NCBI GenBank assembly: GCA_009668225.1
Contig: WJYK01000005.1
Span: 248,001-312,000 of the forward strand
Reading direction: 5' to 3'
Length of the DNA stretch: 64,000 bases
Origin: Enterobacteriaceae bacterium RIT693
GTDB lineage: Bacteria > Pseudomonadota > Gammaproteobacteria > Enterobacterales > Enterobacteriaceae
This document shows, one piece after another, positions 1 to 8,943 of this stretch. The notes beneath the pieces were generated by a model. The model made no database searches and was not told the origin of the DNA. It was given only the letters and a program-made list of their open reading frames with translations. The stretch's first letter is position 1. Each line of letters begins with the position of its first letter. Position numbers and translations under genes: made by a program.

Positions 1-1409
1 TTATACCCGTCCTGGCACACCTGTTTTTTAACATCGCCCGCTTCTTTGGTACTGAGCATAAATTGATAAGAGTGGCCGGTAATAAAGTCATACTGACTGC
101 CGGTAAACATATCAAGGCTGCAGAAGGTGTCACTGGTGATTGTGCCAGAGGTGACCGAAACAGGTTTTCTGAAGTTAACGACGGTTTCCTCGCTGATATC
201 CTCAAAATCTGTTGTGGCCGTTACCGTTACGCTTTCAGCGACGGCGTTGTAGACTTTTAACGAGGCAAGTCCATTTGAGTCGGTGGTCAGTTTGTTTTCC
301 GAGACGGTGACATTGCCGCTGTTCACTTTAATATAAATATTATGCCCTTCAGCGGCATCCAGAGAGTTGGCTTTGGTCAGGCTGTACTGAATCTGGCAAT
401 AATCACCTTTCCCCACGGTGGCCTCGGCATTATCTCTGACAACAATACCGATTAAATCCTTAATATATTCCGGTTTTGCAAAAGAGATCCCCTCGACAAG
501 ACAGGTGACATCGCTGTTTGAATAGAGCAGTGCTTCGATACTGTAATCGCCCGCCGGCACGAGGGCGGTACAGTTGACGGTGACTTCACCGTTTAAATCT
601 GTCTGGTGGTACTGGCCGTCAGGCAGCGATAGATTATGGCTGGCAATGCAGTCTAAGACCTGATGCATTGCCGGCGCGCCCGTTTTGGTGTCCGTGACCT
701 TAAACAGCACGGTATTGGAGCTGGTACCATCGGCGAAGGCATTGTTAGACAAAATATTGCCGGTGATGGTGTAAGGAGGCAGCACGGCTTCGAAGATGAG
801 TTCAACCGGTTTAGCTTTTACGCCAATTAATACCGCCTCTGCTTCAACGGTCACCGTCTCGGCAAATTCGTTGGTAATATTGATGGACGCAGTGCCGAAG
901 TCATCTGTAATGAGGGTGGTTGGGGTGGCCGTCGCACCGCCAGAAACGTTGACAAAAATATACTGGCCTGAAATGGGGGCGGTGCCGTTTTTCAGCGAAT
1001 AAACAACGACGATTTTATCCTGCCCGTCAGCAGCGGCCGTGTTATCATCCAGCACGGTTGCCGTTAACGTTTCCTGACCTTCCACAGCCTCTTCAAACAC
1101 GCTTTCGATTTGGGTGGAAATAAAATCACCGTGGTAGCAAACGGCTTTAACCAGAATGTGGCCCGCGACTTCACTTTTTAACTCGACGTTGCAAATTCCG
1201 TCGTCATTTGTGATAGCTGAAATATCCTGTCTGCCGTTTGAAAATGTCGCACCTTCAGCGGTGACAATAAAGTTGACGGAAACACCAGGAACTGGCGTTG
1301 CGTCATCGCGCAGCGTGGCGGTAATTGTATTGGTGTCGACATTATTAGCCGTTGCGACATCATTTGAATGGATATAAAAGTTAGTAGCACGAACGTTATT
1401 TTCGCTCAT
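1..1409 (-). CDS. Ig-like (Big-1/invasin-type) repeat protein, C-terminus cut by the window
   Basis: The reading frame is open from an ATG at 1409 down to base 1, with no stop in the window, so at least 469 residues are encoded. It begins MSENNVRATNFYIHSND and shows about four tandem repeats of roughly 100 residues. They have the alternating hydrophobic pattern of bacterial Ig-like Big-1 domains (for example DTNTITATLRDDATPVPGV, then TNDDGICNVEL). A different C-terminal domain containing Cys starts near residue 425 (SGTITSDTFCSLDMFTG) and is truncated. It is a clear paralogue of the gene upstream (1474-3072), with the same domain order, so the pair looks like a tandem gene duplication. No signal peptide or membrane segment is visible at the N-terminus. 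By family it could be a surface adhesin component, but the export route is unknown. Confidence 0.75.
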   Translation of the reverse strand, partial: MSENNVRATNFYIHSNDVATANNVDTNTITATLRDDATPVPGVSVNFIVTAEGATFSNGRQDISAITNDDGICNVELKSEVAGHILVKAVCYHGDFISTQIESVFEEAVEGQETLTATVLDDNTAAADGQDKIVVVYSLKNGTAPISGQYIFVNVSGGATATPTTLITDDFGTASINITNEFAETVTVEAEAVLIGVKAKPVELIFEAVLPPYTITGNILSNNAFADGTSSNTVLFKVTDTKTGAPAMHQVLDCIASHNLSLPDGQYHQTDLNGEVTVNCTALVPAGDYSIEALLYSNSDVTCLVEGISFAKPEYIKDLIGIVVRDNAEATVGKGDYCQIQYSLTKANSLDAAEGHNIYIKVNSGNVTVSENKLTTDSNGLASLKVYNAVAESVTVTATTDFEDISEETVVNFRKPVSVTSGTITSDTFCSLDMFTGSQYDFITGHSYQFMLSTKEAGDVKKQVCQDGY

Positions 1410-1440
1410 TACCCGATCTCCAAATAATAAATTAGAAATA

Positions 1441-1461
1441 CATGCCGGAATCACCGGCATG
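1441..1461. other. Perfect intergenic stem-loop
   Basis: An 8-bp perfect inverted repeat (CATGCCGG/CCGGCATG) with a 5-base loop lies between the two paralogous Ig-like genes, 12 bases past the stop codon of the upstream one. There is no T-run on the minus strand after it. It is therefore more likely an mRNA-stabilising or partially terminating hairpin than a strong terminator. Confidence 0.55.
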
Positions 1462-1473
1462 TGGATGCCAGAA

Positions 1474-3072
1474 TTAAATTTTCCAGCTGTTAATTGTTAA
1501 GGTGTAACTATAGGAGTAAGAACTTCTGTAAACATAATTTCTGAAGTAAGCTTTAGTCCCGGGGCGAATACAGAAGAACGTTCCCTCGCCAGCAAAATAG
1601 TGTGGGGTTGAGAATCCTGCACCTATATCAGGCTGGCCGTTGGTGTATGAAACACAGCTACCATTAACATATACTTGGCCTGAATAAGAGCAATAATCGT
1701 TGTAAGTATTATCAACAATAAATTGGTACATACGCCCTGCGACAAAATTATAGCCACCAACAGGAATCATTTCATCGATACCATGGGTGCCTGGAGTGAA
1801 TGTACCGGTAAAGGTTATACTCTCTGGCTGCTCTGGTTCATCTGGACCAAAGGTGATTTTCGTCCGTGCACTGATATCCTGATTTTTCGTATAAGCACTG
1901 ACCATAACGTCTTCGGCTTCGGTATCAAAAACCTTCACGGTGGCAATACCAGCGTAATCCGTAGTCAGGGTGTGAGCTGAGGCATAGGCGGTCACACTGT
2001 TAAGTTCAATCTCAATTTGCTGATTGGCCACCACATCCTGTGTTTTTTTGGTCAGGCGATACTGAATCTCGCAGTAGTCTTCCCCGTCGGCGGTGGCATT
2101 ATTTTTTAATACAATCCCGGTTAGTGCATCGAGCTCATCGGCCTTAACAAAGGTGATGTTGGCTACGCGGTGCTCGACGTCTTCACCATAAACAACGGCG
2201 GTTAAGCTGTAGACGCCTTCCTGCAGGCTGGTGCAGCTGAGCGTCACGCTGCCGCTTGCATCGGTTTCAATGATGGAATCGTGCAGGGATAAGTTGGTGC
2301 TCGGAATAAACTGCAGCAGTTTCTGTGGCACTGTGTTTCCGAGGGAGTTTTTGAGGATGAATAAAATTTTATTCTCGCTCACGCCGTCGGCCTGCATGCC
2401 ATTCACCATGATCAGGGATTCAAGCGTATAGGATGTGGCAACGGGGACGAAAGTCACTTGCTTGGCGATGGAGGGGAAATCATCCGTTGCGGATTTCGCG
2501 GTGACCAGCACCGATTCTGCCGTGGTATTGGTGATATCGAGAATAAAGTTGCCGCTGCTGTCCGTCTGCCCAAAGGACGCTGACAACTTCGCATTACCGG
2601 ACGAACTGATGACGTCAAAGGTCAGAAACTGACCAACAGCGGGCGCTGTGCCCTGCATCACGCTATAGACAATACGGTTTGCGGTCTGGCCGTCCGCCCG
2701 GGCGTTATCAGTCTGAACCGTGGCGGTGAGTACCATGGTATCCACCTGGGCACCAAATTCACTTTCTACTTCTGTCATTTGACTTTCTCCTGCGAAAGAA
2801 CATATTCCTGAAACTTTAATTTTCCCTTCGGCCAGGCTATGCAGTTGCACCGTGCATTTACCCAGGGCGTCGGTTGTGGCCGTGATGGTCTGAGCATTAT
2901 TGCTAAATGCTGCCCTCGGCTCTGTTATGCTAAATAGAATATCAATGCCGTATTGATGATCCCCATCAGCAATCAGCGTTGCCGTAATATCGTTGGTATC
3001 GGTATTGTTGGCCGCTGCACCTGTGGTAGAGGTTAAGGTGAAATCCACCACGGCTAATTTATCTTTGGTCAT
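1474..3072 (-). CDS. Ig-like (Big-1/invasin-type) repeat protein with C-terminal Cys-containing domain
   Basis: The product is 532 residues from the ATG at 3072 (MTKDKLAVVDFTLTSTTG). This start is preferred to one eight codons upstream because GGAG lies at good spacing before it. Four Big-1-like repeats of about 100 residues fill residues 1-420; each carries the tADGxxxNxIxYxVxxG and T-D-xxGxxxxxL signatures of invasin-type Ig domains. The last 110 residues form a distinct domain rich in Tyr, Gly and aromatics with four Cys (DYCSYSGQ, GSCVSY, FFCIRPG), matching the start of the C-terminal domain of the downstream paralogue. No signal peptide, autotransporter barrel or sortase motif is seen. 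It sits third in a run of four Ig-like genes after a fimbrial operon. An adhesive or surface-structural role is inferred only. Confidence 0.75.
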   Translation of the reverse strand: MTKDKLAVVDFTLTSTTGAAANNTDTNDITATLIADGDHQYGIDILFSITEPRAAFSNNAQTITATTDALGKCTVQLHSLAEGKIKVSGICSFAGESQMTEVESEFGAQVDTMVLTATVQTDNARADGQTANRIVYSVMQGTAPAVGQFLTFDVISSSGNAKLSASFGQTDSSGNFILDITNTTAESVLVTAKSATDDFPSIAKQVTFVPVATSYTLESLIMVNGMQADGVSENKILFILKNSLGNTVPQKLLQFIPSTNLSLHDSIIETDASGSVTLSCTSLQEGVYSLTAVVYGEDVEHRVANITFVKADELDALTGIVLKNNATADGEDYCEIQYRLTKKTQDVVANQQIEIELNSVTAYASAHTLTTDYAGIATVKVFDTEAEDVMVSAYTKNQDISARTKITFGPDEPEQPESITFTGTFTPGTHGIDEMIPVGGYNFVAGRMYQFIVDNTYNDYCSYSGQVYVNGSCVSYTNGQPDIGAGFSTPHYFAGEGTFFCIRPGTKAYFRNYVYRSSYSYSYTLTINSWKI

Positions 3073-3156
3073 GTATTGGCTCCTGATTAATATCAAAAGG
3101 TGGCCGTATTCAGTACACGCTTATCTCTGAATAAACGTATTCATGAATAATTAAAA

Positions 3157-5199
3157 TTAAAAGTTACTAAATGAAAGACTGACCGTCTGGTTAACCTCCG
3201 TGCTTTGTGGCGAGGTAATAATGACTCCCGCGGCTGAAACTGCCGTATTGCTAAGAATATCTATTTGGGCAGAGCCGTCAGCGTTTAAGGTAATATCAAC
3301 AGTTTCACCAATTTTATGCCCACTGACCCAAAGCGGCGTGGGAACGGCAACCCTGATAGTGGATATAGTCAGTCTGGCTTTCTCTTCAATATAAAGATAA
3401 ATACTGCACGGTGACACGCCATCAGGTAGGGCATTGGTGGTATTGGCTATGGCATTCACAATGCCATTCCCCAGTCGATAGTTTTCGAAGGTCAGCACCC
3501 CGGTGATAACGTTCGTCGGCGTGTTGGCGTTGCTGATGGAAATAGCAACATCGCCCAGTACAACCGATTTCACTCTAAAACGCTGTACGCCAGTCGCGTC
3601 CATGGTGAACGTATAGTCGGTGGCGTTGCTTTCCAGGATGGTGGCGCCGGTCTGGCAGCTGACGTTAATGACGTCTCCGGCCGGAGCCTGAATAAAGCCA
3701 TAGTTGCAGGGTGATACATGAACGGCGCTGTAATCATCCACCGGTGAGCCGTTGGTGCCCTTAAATTTGAAATCCGTGGTAATGCCTTCGGCCAGCAGTG
3801 CGCTTCCGGCGGTGGATAAATACTGGGATCCCGCCGTGGTCGTTACCATGTAGGTAGCATATAGCGTGCCTTCAGCCCCTACCGCGTCGGCATAGGCGGC
3901 AGAAACGGTGATATTTTGGCTACCGGTATTATCAACAATAAGCTCATAAGGCGAGTTGCTATCCGGGACTTCCACACCTTGCTTATCTTCACCCCGCATA
4001 ACGACGATAACGCGGTCACCAATGGCTATTGAGGGATAAGCGATCTCGACGACGATACCGTTGTCGGAATGGATATCACCCAGCTTAATTGTGCCATTAC
4101 TGGCCTGAGGGAACGTAGGAGCCGGCAGCGTGCGCTCTGCGGACATATTAATGAACGCTATTTTGGCATGTGAAACCCGATAAGGATTGCTCGCGCTTTT
4201 TACCCGGTAATAGATATCGATTTTGCCTGAATCGATGGCTTCAGCGACAAAAGATGAAAGCGTAATATGGATGATGTTATGGGCAATGTCGGCAGAGGAT
4301 ACCCGATACTCAACCCGACCATCTGCATCGGGTACAGCTTCATTCCCGGTGTTAAATCCGCGCCATATCAGCGTGATGAGATCGCCGACCGCCATATTGC
4401 TATAGGCATTAATATGAACACGAATACCATTAGCAACGTCATACTGGGTCAGCCAGCCGCTAAGGGCATCGGTAAAATGCGGATTTTCGAGGAATTCTAC
4501 AATGCCGTTCAGCGTGACGTTGGCATCGAAAGAGAGGGCGTTTGTGCCGTCGGAGATTCTGGTGATTCTGTAGAAGGCGACGGCTCTGGCGCTGTCGGGT
4601 AAGAAGATTTTTGATTCCGGGATAAGCGTCTGGTAACCCGTTGTCAGGTCAGCTGAGACGACGGTGTGCGTTTCGCTGACGCTAGCCTCCGGAATAATTT
4701 CATCTCCGGTATCGTAAACCAGGTAATTCAGCTCTACCCGGTCTCCAGCCTCAATGCCCTGATAAGGCGGTACCTGAATCCGTGTGCCCTGGTTTAGCTT
4801 TACGCTGTCGAGGGAAACCGTGTCGTTCACCGCGTCAATAAACACCGGTTTTTCCAGCGTTCTGGTACCGTCCCGGCTGACGATGGCCAGCGCTTTGGCT
4901 GAAGAGGTTGGGTTGCTTGATAAGTCGATTGCCGTGTAACTCACGGTATAAATGCCGTCAGGAACATTAGCTTCCGGGATATGAAATTCTATGTTCTGAC
5001 CTAGATTTGCATCACTGACAACTTCAGTGAGGGAAACCAGTGTCCCAAAGTCCAGAATAATAAGATCGCCAATCGCCATGTTGCTGTAGGGCGGGGTAAA
5101 CACATAAATATTGCCGCTGCCCAGGTCGTTATTATCGATAATACCGTTGTCATTCATTTGCGGCACTAAGGGGGCACGCAAGTCTCTGCTGGTCCGCAT
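3157..5199 (-). CDS. Large Ig-like repeat protein with repeated P-P-Y-x-x-M-x-x-G-D modules
   Basis: The product is 680 residues starting at the ATG at 5199 (MRTSRDLRAPLVPQMNDNG), chosen because GGGAG lies six bases upstream; an ATG 19 codons earlier has no such site. The protein opens with a repeated module of about 110-135 residues. Each copy has a xPPYxxMxxGDxIxLxxxG core: PPYSNMAIGD, PPYQGIEAGD, NAYSNMAVGD and AYPSIAIGD. The xEVPDxxxxxxxxV element follows, and an acidic linker introduces the next copy. The last 200 residues look like two further Ig-like folds and end in SLSFSNF. I see no signal peptide, transmembrane segment or catalytic motif. Only 63 bases separate it from its upstream neighbour (stop at 5263), so it is probably cotranscribed. 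The function is unknown; secretion or surface display is inferred from repeat type and context. Confidence 0.75.
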   Translation of the reverse strand: MRTSRDLRAPLVPQMNDNGIIDNNDLGSGNIYVFTPPYSNMAIGDLIILDFGTLVSLTEVVSDANLGQNIEFHIPEANVPDGIYTVSYTAIDLSSNPTSSAKALAIVSRDGTRTLEKPVFIDAVNDTVSLDSVKLNQGTRIQVPPYQGIEAGDRVELNYLVYDTGDEIIPEASVSETHTVVSADLTTGYQTLIPESKIFLPDSARAVAFYRITRISDGTNALSFDANVTLNGIVEFLENPHFTDALSGWLTQYDVANGIRVHINAYSNMAVGDLITLIWRGFNTGNEAVPDADGRVEYRVSSADIAHNIIHITLSSFVAEAIDSGKIDIYYRVKSASNPYRVSHAKIAFINMSAERTLPAPTFPQASNGTIKLGDIHSDNGIVVEIAYPSIAIGDRVIVVMRGEDKQGVEVPDSNSPYELIVDNTGSQNITVSAAYADAVGAEGTLYATYMVTTTAGSQYLSTAGSALLAEGITTDFKFKGTNGSPVDDYSAVHVSPCNYGFIQAPAGDVINVSCQTGATILESNATDYTFTMDATGVQRFRVKSVVLGDVAISISNANTPTNVITGVLTFENYRLGNGIVNAIANTTNALPDGVSPCSIYLYIEEKARLTISTIRVAVPTPLWVSGHKIGETVDITLNADGSAQIDILSNTAVSAAGVIITSPQSTEVNQTVSLSFSNF

Positions 5200-5262
5200 T
5201 TTTTTCTCCCAGGTAATCTGATTATCGGCAGCATTCACTGCCGATATATGGGGCATTAAACT

Positions 5263-6342
5263 TTATTTGCGGCCTGGTGGTACAACGTCAACGTAATAGG
5301 TTTGTTCTTTGGAGGCGTGGAGTTTATTGTCGATTTCCATAACCATCTCGTAGGAGATTTTAAGGATACCTTCACCCAGCGCGTAGAATAAATCACGCAG
5401 CGCATCGGTTCCGCCGTCATAGGTGTCGTCGAGCACAACTGGATTTAGCCTCCCTTCAGCATCAACAAGGAAGGTGAAAACGGTGCTGGCAGCAGGAACT
5501 TCTTCCTTGCCGATATAGGATTTCCAATAAATATTACAATAGGTATTTTCTTTAGCTGCGACATTCACAATCTCACCGTTGTAGTCGCCATTAAGGGTAA
5601 TGACTACGCCGAGAGTGGCCGAGGCGATATTGATAATATCGTTTTCTGCGTTAGCAATCTCAAATGCTGGAAGGTCAACAATAGTAGAGGAAGTGCTGTC
5701 GCGCTGAACGTTCACCGTAGTAACGTGCGAGAATTGAGGATTACCCGCCGAGTCGACAATGTAGTAACCCGTATCATGCGCACCGGTTGTCATATATTCG
5801 TCAGGAACGGCAATCGGCAGAATGTTTTCAGTGGTGTTGTTTTCTGAATGCCTGATCAGGGGATTTACACCGAAATGGAATGTGACCAGATCTGCCACAT
5901 TCGGATTGTCAATGACGAGAATAGCGTAGACGCCCGCGGCCACATCGTCTTCGGTAATTTTATTTTGATCGCCACTGGCAATCGGGTAGTCAGGGGCTTT
6001 AACGGTGGGTGCGACGATGACAACAGTAGAGGTGTATGTTGCGCCAAGCGTACCATCATCTTTAACAACTGACGCAGTAATGGCAAGTTTCTGTGGTGCG
6101 GTGGTTGCAATCTTAATCTCGGCGGAAACTTCCCCGTTATAATTGGTCATCAGCTCAATAGTGCTGGCGTCGTTCTCCATCCAGCTCCCACTCCCGGCAG
6201 GAAGCTCAAAGCGAACAATTTGCTCACGCTGTGGGAGAAGTGTCGCGTCGTCCACAACACGCGCGGTCACTCCAAAAGGAATGCCTGACCAGGTATTACA
6301 CCAGGTCTTATTTTCAGTTGAAATGCCGACTAAAAATGCCAT
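5263..6342 (-). CDS. Ig-like repeat protein (Big-1 N-terminal domain plus two related modules)
   Basis: The product is 359 residues with an AAGGAG ribosome site seven bases before the ATG. Residues 1-110 resemble a Big-1 domain (FGVTARVVDDATLLPQREQI ... TNYNGEVSAEIKI). The remainder carries two copies of a module related to the repeats of the next gene (PDYPIASGDQNKITEDDV; PAFEIANAENDIINIASATL). It ends in VVPPGRK, with no anchor. No signal peptide is present: the N-terminus is MAFLVGISTENKTWCNTW. It starts 15 bases after the stop of the adhesin-like gene at 6358-7212, which argues for one transcript. The product may form a complex with its Ig-like neighbours, but that is inference. Confidence 0.75.
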   Translation of the reverse strand: MAFLVGISTENKTWCNTWSGIPFGVTARVVDDATLLPQREQIVRFELPAGSGSWMENDASTIELMTNYNGEVSAEIKIATTAPQKLAITASVVKDDGTLGATYTSTVVIVAPTVKAPDYPIASGDQNKITEDDVAAGVYAILVIDNPNVADLVTFHFGVNPLIRHSENNTTENILPIAVPDEYMTTGAHDTGYYIVDSAGNPQFSHVTTVNVQRDSTSSTIVDLPAFEIANAENDIINIASATLGVVITLNGDYNGEIVNVAAKENTYCNIYWKSYIGKEEVPAASTVFTFLVDAEGRLNPVVLDDTYDGGTDALRDLFYALGEGILKISYEMVMEIDNKLHASKEQTYYVDVVPPGRK

Positions 6343-6357
6343 CTTAATTCTCCTTAC

Positions 6358-7212
6358 CTATGGATAAGAAACAAAGAGAACTCCCGAACCAATAAAAGGC
6401 CCGATTCTATTTGGTGTTCCCTTTAGCTCACTGGTTAATTTAATAATGTTTAGGCCCTGCTGGCCGGATAATGTTTCTCCTAATAATGTGCCATTATCCG
6501 TTGTTAATTCAGCATGCATGCCATTATCAAGCGGTATTTTATCATTGCCTCTAAGTCTTAACGTATATGGAATAGCATCGGTACACTCGACATTAATATC
6601 CTTCGACTGTATTGCTCCTGGTGCTTGCTTCACAGTTAATGAACCATAATAAAATTCAATCTTATCCTGGCTCAGAGCACAGTATTGGTTTACTGGTGGT
6701 GTGCCAATACACTGGGTAGCAGCCGTTGCAGGGTAAACTCTTGAATTCCACATTGAACTGTAGTCATTAGCCGTGGCCGCGATACCAATACATTCGCTGC
6801 CATTGTGGTCCCCGTCATGATAAACAGTGTATGTGCCAGACTCACCATTTTGCTCAATCCATTTTTTGCCAATGCAGCTGAACGTAATTAAAGAATTAGG
6901 GCACTCAGGTCTAAGAAGGTGAAGTTTAGTCGACGGGTCCATTGACCCTATCTGAACTTCACCTTTACTTGTTTCGTGCCGATGTATTATGCCCGTATAT
7001 CCTGGAGCATAAGTGTCCAGGCTGTCATCGATATCAATCACCGTCCAGTTTCCGGTATAGGTTGCGGTGCCTGGCCCAGTAAGATCCACGGTGACATCTA
7101 ATACCACCGGCCATTTGAATGCGTAACTAACATCTGGTACCACTGAGAAAATTACGGCCATACCAATGCCAATAAAAAATCGGTAAAAATCTCGGCTGAA
7201 TAAATTATACAT
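6358..7212 (-). CDS. Fimbrial adhesin-like secreted protein (MrpH-type C-terminal pilin domain, tentative)
   Basis: The product is 284 residues. The N-terminus has a basic stretch, a hydrophobic core (FFIGIGMAVIFSVV) and a likely signal peptidase site after VSYA. The mature part has several Cys (CPNSLITFSC, GSECIG, TQCIG, QYCAL, VECTD), as expected for a disulphide-bonded tip adhesin. The last 100 residues (KIEFYYGSLTVKQAPG ... GVLFVSYP) look like the donor-strand-accepting pilin domain of two-domain fimbrial adhesins. It lies downstream of the fimbrial operon and the EAL-HTH gene, separated from the latter by 304 bases, so it may have its own promoter. It could be the tip subunit of the fimbria encoded upstream. 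The receptor is unknown. Confidence 0.65.
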   Translation of the reverse strand: MYNLFSRDFYRFFIGIGMAVIFSVVPDVSYAFKWPVVLDVTVDLTGPGTATYTGNWTVIDIDDSLDTYAPGYTGIIHRHETSKGEVQIGSMDPSTKLHLLRPECPNSLITFSCIGKKWIEQNGESGTYTVYHDGDHNGSECIGIAATANDYSSMWNSRVYPATAATQCIGTPPVNQYCALSQDKIEFYYGSLTVKQAPGAIQSKDINVECTDAIPYTLRLRGNDKIPLDNGMHAELTTDNGTLLGETLSGQQGLNIIKLTSELKGTPNRIGPFIGSGVLFVSYP

Positions 7213-7516
7213 AGACTATTTTTATCTCCATGAAGGCTATATTTAAATGGCAGTCATGTAAGTCATCCGATGTGGATAACGTTACTGCTGAAATATTTTC
7301 TCTGCAAGTTTTACAAAGTGAAAATGGGGCGAAAATAATTGTACGCACAGTTATTTCGCGAATTAATAAAATGAAATTTTTTGCGACATTAAAAGTCGTA
7401 ACAAGACAATAAAGCAGAGAAAGTGACTGCCGTTTTCGGTTTTTATCAGGTTTAACAATGTTTTTTTGACATCAATTTAGTTGATTTGCGAAGTTCCATG
7501 AGGGGGCCGGTAAAGA
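7213..7516 (-). promoter_or_regulatory. AT-rich intergenic region, probable promoter of adhesin/Ig-like gene set
   Basis: This 304-base stretch between the EAL-HTH stop codon and the adhesin start is strongly AT-rich and holds no convincing gene; the one 60-codon plus-strand frame lacks a ribosome site. No clear terminator hairpin follows the EAL-HTH gene. A promoter for the adhesin and the four Ig-like genes is the most likely content, but I could not pick a single -35/-10 pair. Confidence 0.35.
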
Positions 7517-8905
7517 TCACATCGCTCGCCAGTTGAAATAGGAAAGCAAATCGACATTATTCTGTAACCCCAGCTTGCACATCGCTGAACGCTTATAGCT
7601 GCTCACCATTTTGGGGCCGATTTGCAAAATTTTGGCGATATCTGAGTACTTCATTCCTTCGCTGACTTTGGTGATGACATAAAGCTCCTTATCATTAAGC
7701 TTCTGATTTTTACATATTATTGAACACCCCGTTGAGCCGTCTATGATGTTTCTGTTAGCGCGCCCATTCTTGCCGCCAATGACCAGCCGGCGCAGGCTGG
7801 CATAAAGCTCCTGTACCGTATCTTCTAGCGTGATATAGGCCGAAATAGCAGGGCAGTGCAGGCGATTATCCAGCTGGTTTTTATTGGGATACACCAAAAT
7901 CATTCTGCGCTGCGTCGCCTTCTGTCGGTACACGGGGTCATGCCGATAGCGGTCGCAGTTTATCGGCGGCAGCCCGCACCACGACTCCCTGAATATGAGA
8001 TCTGAATTCGCTTCATTAGTCAGCACAATGTCTTGAAGCATGCCTTCGCTATGAAGAATTTCAGTCAACAGCAGCAGGATGCCCTGTACCCAAACCTCAT
8101 TTCTATCCGGTATGCTAATTCTGATGCCGTTAACTTTTCGTCGGTTTCTTGCTTCCTCCAGACGTTCTGCATAGCTTTGGATCCCCGTTGTGCTGAGGGC
8201 CAGGCTTTTCTCTGGCCATAAAAAGCCCTGGCCTAAATCTGCGCCAGAAAGCACAGCAAGATCGCGCATATCCTCGGTTTCAATGCCTTCGGCAACGATA
8301 ACTGAGCCATGCGATCGCAAAGAATACACCCAGCCTATAAACGCCTTTAGCTCGGCTTTGGTGCGAGGCAGGGCAGTGCGACATGTTTTAATACCCTTAA
8401 ATTTCAAACCAATAGAATCTATGTCTGCGGTTAAATCCGGCGTAACATCGTCAAGGTAAACTGGCCATCCCGTTTTTTTCAGGCGACGTAACCCTTTGAT
8501 AAAATTAAATCGGGATAAAACATCCAGCTTTTTAATATTTTCAGGATCCTGGACCTCGATAACAAAGCACCCTTCATGGGCTAAGGTGTTGAGTTGCTCA
8601 ATAGAAAACTCGTCAGCAATCACCGCCACCGGTAAATTTAACCAGTATTGAGCAGGCCCGGTTTTTAGAGACCTGGATTTGGCCGCATGAAACTGACTAA
8701 AGAAAATCGCGAGGCTTTGAGCGGGTGTTATTTCATTGAAAAATTTTTCTATATCACTAATTTCAGGTGATAATCGGCTCAGGATTTCCCATGCGACAAT
8801 TTCGTTTGTTTGCAATGAAACCAGCGGTTGAATTCTGAATTCAATTATCTTTCTGTAGATGCTGTCGTTATTTTTAGTCGTCAAAACATCCATCATGATT
8901 GACAT
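7517..8905 (-). CDS. EAL-domain protein with C-terminal LuxR-type helix-turn-helix
   Basis: The product is 462 residues with a strong AGGAGGG site six bases before the ATG. Residues 20-250 are an EAL (c-di-GMP phosphodiesterase-type) domain. EAL itself reads E-I-L (WEILSRL). The expected positions carry WLNLPV, FVIEVQD, YLDDV, LKFKG, VAEGIET and GQGFLWP, so the Glu, Asn, Asp, Lys and Gln metal or ligand positions seem mostly kept while the flanks are degenerate. The last 65 residues are a LuxR/FixJ-type HTH (LNDKELYVITKVSEGMKYSD, then KMVSSYKRSAMCKLGL). The gene lies 38 bases after the minor pilin start region on the same strand, so it is probably part of the fimbrial operon. It plausibly links c-di-GMP to fimbrial expression. 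FimK of Klebsiella combines similar domains in the opposite order. Confidence 0.85.
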   Translation of the reverse strand: MSIMMDVLTTKNNDSIYRKIIEFRIQPLVSLQTNEIVAWEILSRLSPEISDIEKFFNEITPAQSLAIFFSQFHAAKSRSLKTGPAQYWLNLPVAVIADEFSIEQLNTLAHEGCFVIEVQDPENIKKLDVLSRFNFIKGLRRLKKTGWPVYLDDVTPDLTADIDSIGLKFKGIKTCRTALPRTKAELKAFIGWVYSLRSHGSVIVAEGIETEDMRDLAVLSGADLGQGFLWPEKSLALSTTGIQSYAERLEEARNRRKVNGIRISIPDRNEVWVQGILLLLTEILHSEGMLQDIVLTNEANSDLIFRESWCGLPPINCDRYRHDPVYRQKATQRRMILVYPNKNQLDNRLHCPAISAYITLEDTVQELYASLRRLVIGGKNGRANRNIIDGSTGCSIICKNQKLNDKELYVITKVSEGMKYSDIAKILQIGPKMVSSYKRSAMCKLGLQNNVDLLSYFNWRAM

Positions 8906-8943
8906 GATCTGCCCTCCTGTTGGCAGGGTTTGTATGGAGGTCC

